Positions 7,385 to 14,065 of a DNA stretch of 14,256 nt are shown piece after piece. Location: NCBI GenBank assembly GCA_050701115.1, contig JBOHER010000133.1, positions 1-14,256 of the forward strand, given 5' to 3'. Origin of the DNA: JBOHER01 sp050701115 (GTDB taxonomy: Bacteria > Actinomycetota > Actinomycetes > Mycobacteriales > Pseudonocardiaceae). The notes beneath the pieces were generated by a model. The model saw only the letters and a list, made by a program, of their open reading frames with translations, did not search any database and was not told the DNA's origin. The position numbers were made by a program, and so were the translations under genes. The first letter of the stretch is position 1; every line of letters starts with the position of its first letter.

Positions 7385-7563
7385 TCGGATCACCGGAGGA
7401 TGAGCAGAGGAGATACCTACAAGCCGGCATAGGGACCTGATGACTATTCCGTCGGCACTTGCTGGTATTCGCGGAAGCTGAACGGCGTCGGTATGACAAT
7501 AGGCGCGATATGTGGTCGTCATCGAACTTGCTGGGCTCGCCTGGGTAGAAAGGATCTCAACTA

Positions 7564-8508
7564 ATGCATCTCCGACCGCATCGTGTCATACCTGCTATAT
7601 GTGCGGTACTCACTTTAGCGTTCTCTGCCGCGTGCAGTGGTCCGCAAGGCTTCGAGTCGGGCGACACGCCGGAGAACGAAGTACGGCTCGTACAGCAGCC
7701 ATGGGAAGACCTCATCGTCGAAAATCAGATCGTCAGTCAGATTCTGGGCGATCTCGGCTACCGCACTCGTACTCAGGAACTCTCTGTGCCACTCGGGGCG
7801 CAGGCCCTCGCCAACGGTGACGCAGACGTTTACCTCGGTAACTGGTGGCCGAGTCAGGAGCCGGTCTTCGAAGGGCACCTGGACGCCGGAAGGATCGAGA
7901 TCGTGAGCACGCTCGTCACGGGAACTACCTACGCGCCCGCGGTGCCGGAGTACGTCGCCGATGAGTATGGCGTGCGCTCGCTCGCCGATCTTGCGTCGAA
8001 GGAAGATCTATTCGGTGGTCAGTTTCTGGGAATCGAGCCCGGAACGCCCGGAAATCAGTACATCCTCGACGCGATCAGCGACGACGCGTACGAACTCGGC
8101 AGCTGGAAGCTTGTCCAGTCGAGCACCGCGGCAATGCTTGCCGAAGTCGAGCGCCGTGTGGAGCAAGGAAAGCCGGCCGTTTTTCTCGGTTGGGAACCAC
8201 ACTGGATGAATGTGGAGTGGGATCTCGTTTACCTCGACGATCCGGAGCAAGTGTGGCCAGGCGCTGGCGAGATCCGCGTCGCTACCCGCAAAGACTTTGC
8301 GGCAGACAATCCGAACGTAGCGCGCTTCCTGTCTCAGATGAAAGTCGATCGCGATACCGCATCGGATTGGATCTACCAGTTCAGCAAGCAGAACGTACCG
8401 GCCGAAACGATCGCCCGCGATTGGATCAACAGTCATCCCGACGAGGTCGGGACGTGGCTGCAGGGCGTGCTGACCGCGGATGGCGAGCCGGTGGGGAGTA
8501 GTAAATGA
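7564..8508 (+). CDS. ABC transporter substrate-binding lipoprotein for quaternary amines (OpuAC/ProX/ChoX type)
   Basis: This 314-residue protein has a basic N-terminus, a hydrophobic stretch (9-20) and a lipobox-like SAAC ending at Cys24, so it is probably a membrane-anchored lipoprotein, although the lipobox is weak because the -3 position is Ser. The mature part belongs to the glycine betaine/choline binding class. Conserved pieces are PWEDLIVENQI (46-56), DADVYLGNWWPSQEP (86-100), TTYAPAVPEY (121-130), GIEPGTPGN (156-164) and LGWEPHWMN (208-216). Trp47, Trp94 or Trp95, Tyr123 and Trp210 sit where ChoX-type proteins form the aromatic box around a trimethylammonium group, so choline or a close derivative is a good guess. 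AAAGGA lies 9 nt before the ATG. The stop overlaps the ATPase ATG (AATGA). Its G+C is lower than that of neighbours. Confidence 0.92.
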   Translation: MHLRPHRVIPAICAVLTLAFSAACSGPQGFESGDTPENEVRLVQQPWEDLIVENQIVSQILGDLGYRTRTQELSVPLGAQALANGDADVYLGNWWPSQEPVFEGHLDAGRIEIVSTLVTGTTYAPAVPEYVADEYGVRSLADLASKEDLFGGQFLGIEPGTPGNQYILDAISDDAYELGSWKLVQSSTAAMLAEVERRVEQGKPAVFLGWEPHWMNVEWDLVYLDDPEQVWPGAGEIRVATRKDFAADNPNVARFLSQMKVDRDTASDWIYQFSKQNVPAETIARDWINSHPDEVGTWLQGVLTADGEPVGSSK

Positions 8509-9701
8509 TCAAGGTACGAAATCTCACCAAGGTCTTCGACCTTTCACCTGCTCAGGCCCGCCAGGCACTGAGTTCCGGAACAGAACGTGTCCGTGCAGTG
8601 CGAGAAGCCGGTGGTGTGCTGGCCGTCAACGATGTGTCGTTCTCGGTCGAGCGCGGCGAGCTTTTCGTCATCATGGGGCTGTCCGGGTCCGGCAAGTCCA
8701 CGGTCATCCGGATGATCAACCGGCTGGTGGAGCCAACCGCGGGCGACGTCACCTACGACGGCGTTGATATCGGCAGCATGACCCGGCCGCAACTCCGAGA
8801 ACTCCGTAACAAGCGGATCAGCATGGTCTTCCAGCACTTCGCGCTGTTCCCGCATCGCACGGTCAGAGAGAACGCGGCCTACGGGTTGAAGACGCGAGGC
8901 ATGTCCAAGCGTGAGCGGCTGGAGCGAGCTGATCGGGCGCTGGAGCAGGTGGGCCTCGCCGAGCGTGGCGATGCCTACCCCGACGAGTTCAGCGGGGGAA
9001 TGAAACAGCGCGTGGGACTGGCGCGGGCACTCGCGACCGATCCAGACGTGCTGATCATGGACGAGCCGTTCAGTGCGCTCGACCCACTCATCCGCCGGTC
9101 GATGCAGGAACAGTTGCTCGAACTCCAGCAGAAGTTCCGCAAGACCATCCTGTTCGTCACCCACGACCTCAACGAAGCCATGCGCATCGGCGACCGGATC
9201 ATGGTCATGAAGGACGGTGAAGTCATTCAACTCGGCACCGGGCCAGAGATCATCTCCCACCCCGCGAACGCGTACGTCCAGGACTTCGTCTCCGACGTCG
9301 ACCGCACACGCGGCCTGACCGCGAGCGCGGTCATGCAATCTCCGTGGTTGACCGCGACCGTCGACGACGACCCGACGGCCGTGCTGGCGCGGGTGAAGAA
9401 GTCCCGAGGCGACGGGGTGTACGTCATTGACTCGGTCGGACAGATCGTCGGCATCGCGACCGGTGAAATGCTCGCCCGTGCGATCGCCGAAGGCAGTCCG
9501 GACCTGCGGGACTGCGTCATCGATGACTACATCGCCGTTTCGGACGAGACACCCATCAACGAGTTCTGCCACCTCACGGGCGGACACATCGTCCCGCTCG
9601 CGGTCGTGGACAGCGACAAGCACCTGGTCGGTGTTGTGCCAAGGGCCCACGTCCTGCGCGCCATCGCGACCGCAGCGGAGGAGGTGGCTGACCATGCCTA
9701 G
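8505..9701 (+). CDS. proV: Quaternary-amine ABC transporter ATPase with C-terminal CBS domains (ProV/OpuAA type)
   Basis: A 398-residue ATPase, full length for ProV/OpuAA. Elements in order: a ProV-like N-terminal extension before the core (11-38), Walker A GLSGSGKST (58-66), Q-loop Gln110 in MVFQHFALFPHRTV, signature FSGGMKQ (162-168, Phe instead of the common Leu), Walker B LIMDEPFSALD (183-193), and the switch His220 in VTHD. The region from about 283 to 395 resembles a pair of CBS repeats (VYVIDSVGQIVGIATGEML, then PLAVVDSDKHLVGVVPRAHVL), which in OpuA sense ionic strength or nucleotides such as c-di-AMP. The ATG overlaps the binding-protein stop by 4 nt, with GGGGAG upstream. The stop overlaps the permease gene by 8 nt. 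It powers import by the flanking binding protein and permease. Confidence 0.95.
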   Translation: MIKVRNLTKVFDLSPAQARQALSSGTERVRAVREAGGVLAVNDVSFSVERGELFVIMGLSGSGKSTVIRMINRLVEPTAGDVTYDGVDIGSMTRPQLRELRNKRISMVFQHFALFPHRTVRENAAYGLKTRGMSKRERLERADRALEQVGLAERGDAYPDEFSGGMKQRVGLARALATDPDVLIMDEPFSALDPLIRRSMQEQLLELQQKFRKTILFVTHDLNEAMRIGDRIMVMKDGEVIQLGTGPEIISHPANAYVQDFVSDVDRTRGLTASAVMQSPWLTATVDDDPTAVLARVKKSRGDGVYVIDSVGQIVGIATGEMLARAIAEGSPDLRDCVIDDYIAVSDETPINEFCHLTGGHIVPLAVVDSDKHLVGVVPRAHVLRAIATAAEEVADHA

Positions 9702-10614
9702 GATCCCGGTCGGCACGGTCATCGAGTCCACTCTGCAGTGGCTGATCGACCATGTCGGCCCCCTGTTCGACGCGATCTCGACAGTCCTGCTGTTCGGCGT
9801 GAACGTCGTGTACGCACTGTTGGCCGCGCCGATGCCGTTGGTGCTCACCGCGATTCTCGGCCTGCTCGCCGCCGTTACGGTCCGCAGCGTCGGCATGGCC
9901 GCGTTCACGGTGCTCGCATTCCTCCTGGTCGACGGCATGCAATTGTGGACCCAGACGCTGCAAACGCTCGCCGTGGTCATCGTCGCGGCCGCCATTTCGA
10001 TCGCCATCGGCGTCCCGATCGGCATTCTCGCCGCGAACAGCGCACGAACAAGTCTCGCCGTTCGTCCGATCCTCGACTTCATGCAGACGCTGCCGGTCTT
10101 CGTGTACCTCGTGCCCGCGGTGTTCTTCTTCGGCATCGGCGTCGTACCGGGCATCGTCGCCACAACGGTCTTCGCCATCCCACCGGCGGTACGGCTCACC
10201 GAACTCGGCATACGCCAGGTCGACAAGGAGATGGTGGAGGCTGCGCACGCCTTCGGGGCGCGCCAAGGGCAGGTGCTCCGAGAAGTCCAGCTTCCCCTCG
10301 CCGTGCCATCAATCATGGCCGGTGTCAATCAGGTGATCATGCTCGCCCTGTCGATGGTCGTCGTCGCCGGACTTGTCGGCGCAGAAGGCCTGGGTGGGGT
10401 CGTCGTGAACGGGGTGACCCAGCTCAACATCGGCGTCGCTTTCGAGGGCGGGATCGCCGTGGTCATCCTCGCGATCTTCCTCGACCGCGTCACAAGCGCG
10501 TTCGGTCAGCGCAGGAGGAAGCCTCGTCGTTCCCCGGCGCTCCTGCGAAACCTGATCCATCGCAGGCGCCCAGAGAGTGACCACCGCACCGAACCGGAAT
10601 CGCTCACCGTCTGA
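9694..10614 (+). CDS. proW: Quaternary-amine ABC transporter permease (ProW/OpuAB type)
   Basis: A 306-residue inner-membrane permease with about six to seven hydrophobic segments between residues 30 and 272. LDFMQTLPVFVYLVPAVFFFGIG (split here as LDFMQTLPVFVY at 127-138 and LVPAVFFFGIG at 139-149) is the hallmark of ProW-type permeases. The EAA coupling loop begins EAAHAFGARQG (182-192) and ends QLPLAVPS, the contact site for the ATPase. The C-terminus (from about 275) is a basic, Arg-rich tail of unknown role. The ATG at 9694 is set by GGAGGAGGTGG (9676-9686) and overlaps the ATPase stop by 8 nt; the longer upstream frame runs antiphase through the ATPase gene and is not homologous. Only one permease gene is present, so the transporter presumably uses a homodimer. 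Confidence 0.94.
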   Translation: MPRIPVGTVIESTLQWLIDHVGPLFDAISTVLLFGVNVVYALLAAPMPLVLTAILGLLAAVTVRSVGMAAFTVLAFLLVDGMQLWTQTLQTLAVVIVAAAISIAIGVPIGILAANSARTSLAVRPILDFMQTLPVFVYLVPAVFFFGIGVVPGIVATTVFAIPPAVRLTELGIRQVDKEMVEAAHAFGARQGQVLREVQLPLAVPSIMAGVNQVIMLALSMVVVAGLVGAEGLGGVVVNGVTQLNIGVAFEGGIAVVILAIFLDRVTSAFGQRRRKPRRSPALLRNLIHRRRPESDHRTEPESLTV

Positions 10615-10627
10615 CCACAGCACGCAA

Positions 10628-10666
10628 GCACGCAGAACGCCCGCAAGGTCGGGGCGTTCGGCGTGC
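10628..10666 (+). terminator. Strong 15-bp hairpin between permease and sulfatase genes
   Basis: GCACGC-A-GAACGCCC (10628-10642) pairs with GGGCGTTC-G-GCGTGC (10652-10666), with one A/G mismatch and a 9-nt loop. It starts 14 nt after the permease stop and ends 19 nt before the AGGAGA of the sulfatase. There is no following T-run. It may be a partial terminator, an RNA-processing or stability stem setting the ratio of transporter to sulfatase mRNA, or a 3' end. A tandem AGCACGCA pair (10619-10634) gives two possible left arms for the outer stem. Confidence 0.6.
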
Positions 10667-10695
10667 CCTACCGCGAGCACGAACAGGAGACCACC

Positions 10696-13056
10696 ATGTC
10701 GGGACCACACGTCGGCAGACAACACTTGCCGATCGCAGACCCGCCGCGCCCGCCGGCAACCTCGCTGGACGTGCGTGAGCAGAATCCGCCGCACGAACCG
10801 GCCCAGCCGTTGCGGCCGCCGGAAGGCGCCCCCAACGTGGTCTTGGTTCTCATCGACGACATGGGGTTCGGCGCGCCGAGCGCGTTCGGCGGACCGTGCG
10901 AGATGCCGACCGCTGACCGGCTGGCGGAAGGCGGCTTGCGCTACACCCGCTTCCACGTCACGGCGATCTGCTCACCCACCCGGCAGTCGTTGCTGACCGG
11001 TCGCAATCATCATTCGGTGGGGATGGGTGTCACCACCGAGATGGCGAGCGCGGCGCCGGGATACTGCGGGATCCGCCCGCGGAGCGCGGCAACTCTTGCC
11101 CAGGTGCTGGGTGGCAACGGCTACAACACGGGGGCGTTCGGCAAGTGGCACCAGACACCGGCACGTGACGTGAGCCCGGCGGGTCCGTTCGACCGTTGGC
11201 CCACCGGTGAGGGCTTCGAAAAGTTCTACGGCTTCCTGTGTGCGGAGATGAACCACTGGTATCCGGTGCTGTTCGACGGAACTACGCCGATCGAACCGTC
11301 GAGGCGACCGGAGGACGGGTATCACCTGTCTGAGGATCTCGTCGACCAGGCGATCGACTGGGTGGGTACCCAGCAAACCCTCAAGCCCGACATCCCGTTC
11401 TTCGTCTACCTGCCGTTCGGGGCCACGCACGCGCCGTACCACGTGCCCACGGAGTACCGGGACAAGTACAAGGGCAGGTTCAACCACGGGTGGGACCGGC
11501 AGCGCGAGATCGCACTGCGGCGGCAGAAGGAGCTGGGCGTTGTCCCAGCCGAAGCCGAGCTGGCACCTTGGGCGGACGGCGTGCCGCACTGGGACGATCT
11601 CTCCGCAGCCGAACGACGGTCCGCGGCTTCGTTGATGGAGCTGTACGCCGGATTCGCCGAGCACACCGACGTCCAGGTCGGCCGTTTGGTCGACGCGCTG
11701 GAGCAGATGAACGCGCTAGACAACACGCTGTTCATCTACATCCTCGGCGACAACGGAGCTTCGGCCGAAGGCGGCTTGGGTGGCACGCTCAACGAACACC
11801 GCATTGCCAGCGGCATTCCGGACACCGCCGAGTTCATCAACTCCCAGGCCGATGCCCTCGGCGACGCAACGACCCACGCCCATTACCCGGTCGGGTGGGC
11901 GTTGGCGATGAACACGCCCTACCCATGGACCAAGCAGGTCGCCTCGCACTTCGGCGGTACTCGCGACGGGATGATCGTGCACTGGCCGGACGGCATCGAG
12001 GAACGCGGTGGCATCCGGAACCAGTTTCACCACGTGATCGACGTGATGCCCACGATTCTGGACGCTGCCAGTGTGCCTGAACCGGCCACAGTGGACGGTG
12101 TTGCGCAGAAGCCCATCGAGGGCACCAGCATGCTCTACAGCTTCAACGATGCCGGGGCGCCGGATCGGCGCCGGCTGCAGTACTTCGAGATGGTCGGTAA
12201 CCGCGGCATCTACCACGAGGGCTGGATGGCCGTCACCCGACACGGCACTCCGTGGGAGATGGTGCAGGCCGGGCGTAGGTACTTCGACGACGACGTGTGG
12301 GAGCTCTACGACACCAACGTGGACTGGACCCAGGCCCACGATCTCTCCCACGAGCACCCGGGAAAGCTGCGTGAACTACAGCAGCTGTTCCTGATCGAGG
12401 CCGCGAAGTACAACGTGTTCCCGTTGGACGACCGGATGACCGAACGTGAGAATCCGAAGGAAGCGGGTCGGCTGGACTTGCTCGGGGACCGTCGCACGAT
12501 CACCTTCCGCGGTCCCGGTCTGCGCTTGACCGAGGAAACCGCGCCGAACGTGAAGAACCGGTCGCACACGATCACGGCTCTGGTCGACGTCCCCGCCGGC
12601 GGGGCTTCCGGCGTCATCGTGGCGCAAGGCGGCCGCTTCGGCGGTTGGTCGCTGTACTTCCACGAAGGCCGACCTAGCTATGCCTACAACTACTTCGGCC
12701 TCCACGTGCACAAGGTTGCTGCGCCCGAGACAGTGCCGGCCGGCCGGCATGAGATTCGGTTGGACTTCGGCTATGACGGCGGGGGTGTTGGTCACGGCGG
12801 CACCGCCGTGTTGCTCGTCAACGGCGAGAAGGTCGCCGACGGTCGCGTCGATGCCACCATTCCCTACTATTTCGCCTTCGACGAGACCTTCGATGTCGGA
12901 GTCGACCGCGCCTCGCCGGTCACCGATGACTACCCGATAGCCGACAACGAGTTCACCGGCCGGTTGCGGTGGGTGCGCCTCGACCTCGCCGACGACCTCT
13001 GCAGCGACGGGGCGAGCGAAAGCGAGCGCGAACGATTCCGAGCGGCGCATGACTGA
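10696..13056 (+). CDS. Type I (formylglycine-dependent) sulfatase, long AtsA-like form, no signal peptide
   Basis: A 786-residue sulfatase, nearly the length I recall for mycobacterial AtsA/AtsD proteins (about 787) and much longer than BetC choline sulfatases (about 500). Metal and catalytic features: Asp54-Asp55 in LIDDMG, the formylglycine site Cys92 in CSPTR (92-96, C-x-P-x-R), Arg96, GKWH (149-152) with Lys150 and His152, His245 in THAPYHVP, and Asp352-Asn353 in GDNGAS. The catalytic domain runs from about 47 to 560, followed by a C-terminal domain (about 600-786) rich in beta-like segments (GGASGVIVAQGGRFGG, AVLLVNGEKVADG). The N-terminus is hydrophilic, with no Sec or Tat signal, so it should act in the cytosol. 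ATG 10696 is chosen for AGGAGA five bases upstream. It overlaps the FGE gene, its likely activator. It follows a choline-type importer, so an imported sulfate ester such as choline-O-sulfate is a candidate substrate; this is inference. Confidence 0.93.
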   Translation: MSGPHVGRQHLPIADPPRPPATSLDVREQNPPHEPAQPLRPPEGAPNVVLVLIDDMGFGAPSAFGGPCEMPTADRLAEGGLRYTRFHVTAICSPTRQSLLTGRNHHSVGMGVTTEMASAAPGYCGIRPRSAATLAQVLGGNGYNTGAFGKWHQTPARDVSPAGPFDRWPTGEGFEKFYGFLCAEMNHWYPVLFDGTTPIEPSRRPEDGYHLSEDLVDQAIDWVGTQQTLKPDIPFFVYLPFGATHAPYHVPTEYRDKYKGRFNHGWDRQREIALRRQKELGVVPAEAELAPWADGVPHWDDLSAAERRSAASLMELYAGFAEHTDVQVGRLVDALEQMNALDNTLFIYILGDNGASAEGGLGGTLNEHRIASGIPDTAEFINSQADALGDATTHAHYPVGWALAMNTPYPWTKQVASHFGGTRDGMIVHWPDGIEERGGIRNQFHHVIDVMPTILDAASVPEPATVDGVAQKPIEGTSMLYSFNDAGAPDRRRLQYFEMVGNRGIYHEGWMAVTRHGTPWEMVQAGRRYFDDDVWELYDTNVDWTQAHDLSHEHPGKLRELQQLFLIEAAKYNVFPLDDRMTERENPKEAGRLDLLGDRRTITFRGPGLRLTEETAPNVKNRSHTITALVDVPAGGASGVIVAQGGRFGGWSLYFHEGRPSYAYNYFGLHVHKVAAPETVPAGRHEIRLDFGYDGGGVGHGGTAVLLVNGEKVADGRVDATIPYYFAFDETFDVGVDRASPVTDDYPIADNEFTGRLRWVRLDLADDLCSDGASESERERFRAAHD

Positions 13057-14002
13057 CACCCCGGAACGCGGTGGGTGCTGCGCCCCTTCGAGGGATCGAA
13101 GGGGCGCGCAACCACTCCTGACGGAGCCGAGGTCGAGCGCCCGGATCGGCGGCACCGAGGGCATGGTGCTCCTTGACGGCGGGGATTTTCTGATGGGCAG
13201 CACGGATGACCGTGCCTACCCGGACGACGGCGAGGGGCCCGTTCGGCGGGTGGAGATCAGCTCCTTCTGGATCAGCCCGACGGCGGTGAGCAACGCGGAC
13301 TTCGCCGCGTTCGCCGCCGCCACCGGGTATCGCACCGAAGCCGAACGCTTCGGCTGGTCCTTCGTCTTCGGCGGCCTGCTGCCGGACGATTTCCCACCCA
13401 CGCGCGGCGTGGCCGACGCGCCGTGGTGGCGCCAGGCCGACGGGGCCGACTGGCGGCACCCGGAAGGTCCGCAGTCGGGCGTGGATGAGCGGGCTGAGCA
13501 TCCGGTGGTCCACGTGTCGTGGAACGACGCCAAGGCCTACTGTGCCTGGGCGGGCTTGCGGCTTCCGACAGAAGCCGAGTGGGAGTACGCGGCGCGCGGC
13601 GGGCTTGCCGGCTGTGCCTACCCGTGGGGCGATGAGCTGCAACCCGGCGGCGAGCACAGGATGAACGTGTGGCAGGGGGCGTTCCCGCAGTCCAACACCT
13701 GCGCCGACGGTTGGTACGGCACGTGCCCGGTTGACGAGTTCCCGCCCAACGGCTTCGGATTGCACAACACGACCGGCAATGTTTGGGAGTGGTGCCAGGA
13801 CTGGTTCCATCCCAGCTTCCACACCAGGGACATCCGTCGCAATCCGCGCGGCCCCGAGCGCGGAACCCATCGCAGCGCACGCGGGGGCTCTTATCTCTGC
13901 CACGAGTCGTACTGCCGCCGATACCGGGTGAGTGCGCGTCAGGGGCTCACACCGGACTCGTCGATGGGTAACACCGGCTTCCGCTGTGCACTCGACGCGT
14001 AG
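13049..14002 (+). CDS. Formylglycine-generating enzyme (sulfatase-modifying factor)
   Basis: A 317-residue FGE that converts the sulfatase active-site Cys to formylglycine using copper and oxygen. Family marks: GGDFLMGSTDD (44-54), HPVVHVSWNDAKAYCAWAG, RLPTEAEWEYAARGG, NGFGLHNTTGNVWEWCQDW, and the catalytic pair Cys284 and Cys289 in RGGSYLCHESYC, followed by the C-terminal GNTGFRCALD. No export signal is seen, matching a cytosolic sulfatase modified during translation. The ATG lies inside the end of the sulfatase gene (8-nt overlap), so the two are coupled, as in the mycobacterial AtsA/FGE pair. Residues 10-15 read CCAPSR, so the enzyme carries a C-x-P-x-R motif of its own near the N-terminus, outside the catalytic fold. 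A hairpin terminator follows 23 nt after the stop. Confidence 0.96.
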   Translation: MTDTPERGGCCAPSRDRRGAQPLLTEPRSSARIGGTEGMVLLDGGDFLMGSTDDRAYPDDGEGPVRRVEISSFWISPTAVSNADFAAFAAATGYRTEAERFGWSFVFGGLLPDDFPPTRGVADAPWWRQADGADWRHPEGPQSGVDERAEHPVVHVSWNDAKAYCAWAGLRLPTEAEWEYAARGGLAGCAYPWGDELQPGGEHRMNVWQGAFPQSNTCADGWYGTCPVDEFPPNGFGLHNTTGNVWEWCQDWFHPSFHTRDIRRNPRGPERGTHRSARGGSYLCHESYCRRYRVSARQGLTPDSSMGNTGFRCALDA

Positions 14003-14024
14003 CTTACTTACGGATGGTCCGATG

Positions 14025-14047
14025 GCCCCTGCCCGGTGGGCAGGGGC
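14025..14047. terminator. GC-rich hairpin, probable bidirectional terminator
   Basis: GCCCCTGCCC (14025-14034) and GGGCAGGGGC (14038-14047) form a perfect 10-bp stem with loop GGT, between the FGE stop (14002) and the stop of the convergent HNH gene (14066). There is no T-run on either side, which is common for actinobacterial hairpin terminators. The position suggests it ends transcription from both directions. Confidence 0.82.
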
Positions 14048-14065
14048 GAGTGGCGCCGTGGTGCT

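Larger units (their letters stand above)
7253..7563 (+). other. 311-nt non-coding leader between the LysR gene and the ABC operon
   Basis: No credible gene is visible here: stop codons interrupt the frames and short open frames lack ribosome sites. Base composition is lower in G+C than the flanking genes. It holds two perfect dyads (7281-7295 and 7371-7384), described separately, and ends with AAAGGA (7549-7554), the ribosome site for the binding protein at 7564. A weak promoter may be present (TTCAAC 7258-7263, 16 bp, TATAGA 7280-7285), which would put the first dyad over the -10 box. A structured RNA leader is possible but matches no riboswitch I recognise. Confidence 0.6.

Noticed and set aside
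7381..7500. Possible riboswitch in the leader of the ABC operon
   Set aside because: No conserved core of the glycine, SAM, c-di-AMP or guanidine classes could be matched by eye, and pairing beyond the short dyads was weak.
8544..10328. A 594-codon minus-strand open frame across the ATPase and permease genes
   Set aside because: It crosses a real gene junction, shows low-complexity composition without motifs, and is antisense to two genes with full catalytic signatures.
10663..10695. Earlier GTG start for the sulfatase at 10663
   Set aside because: The GTG lies within the 3' arm of the hairpin and has no ribosome site; ATG 10696 has AGGAGA at proper spacing.
12953..13903. A 316-codon minus-strand open frame opposite the FGE gene
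   Set aside because: The plus strand carries all FGE motifs and the catalytic Cys pair; the antisense frame has none.
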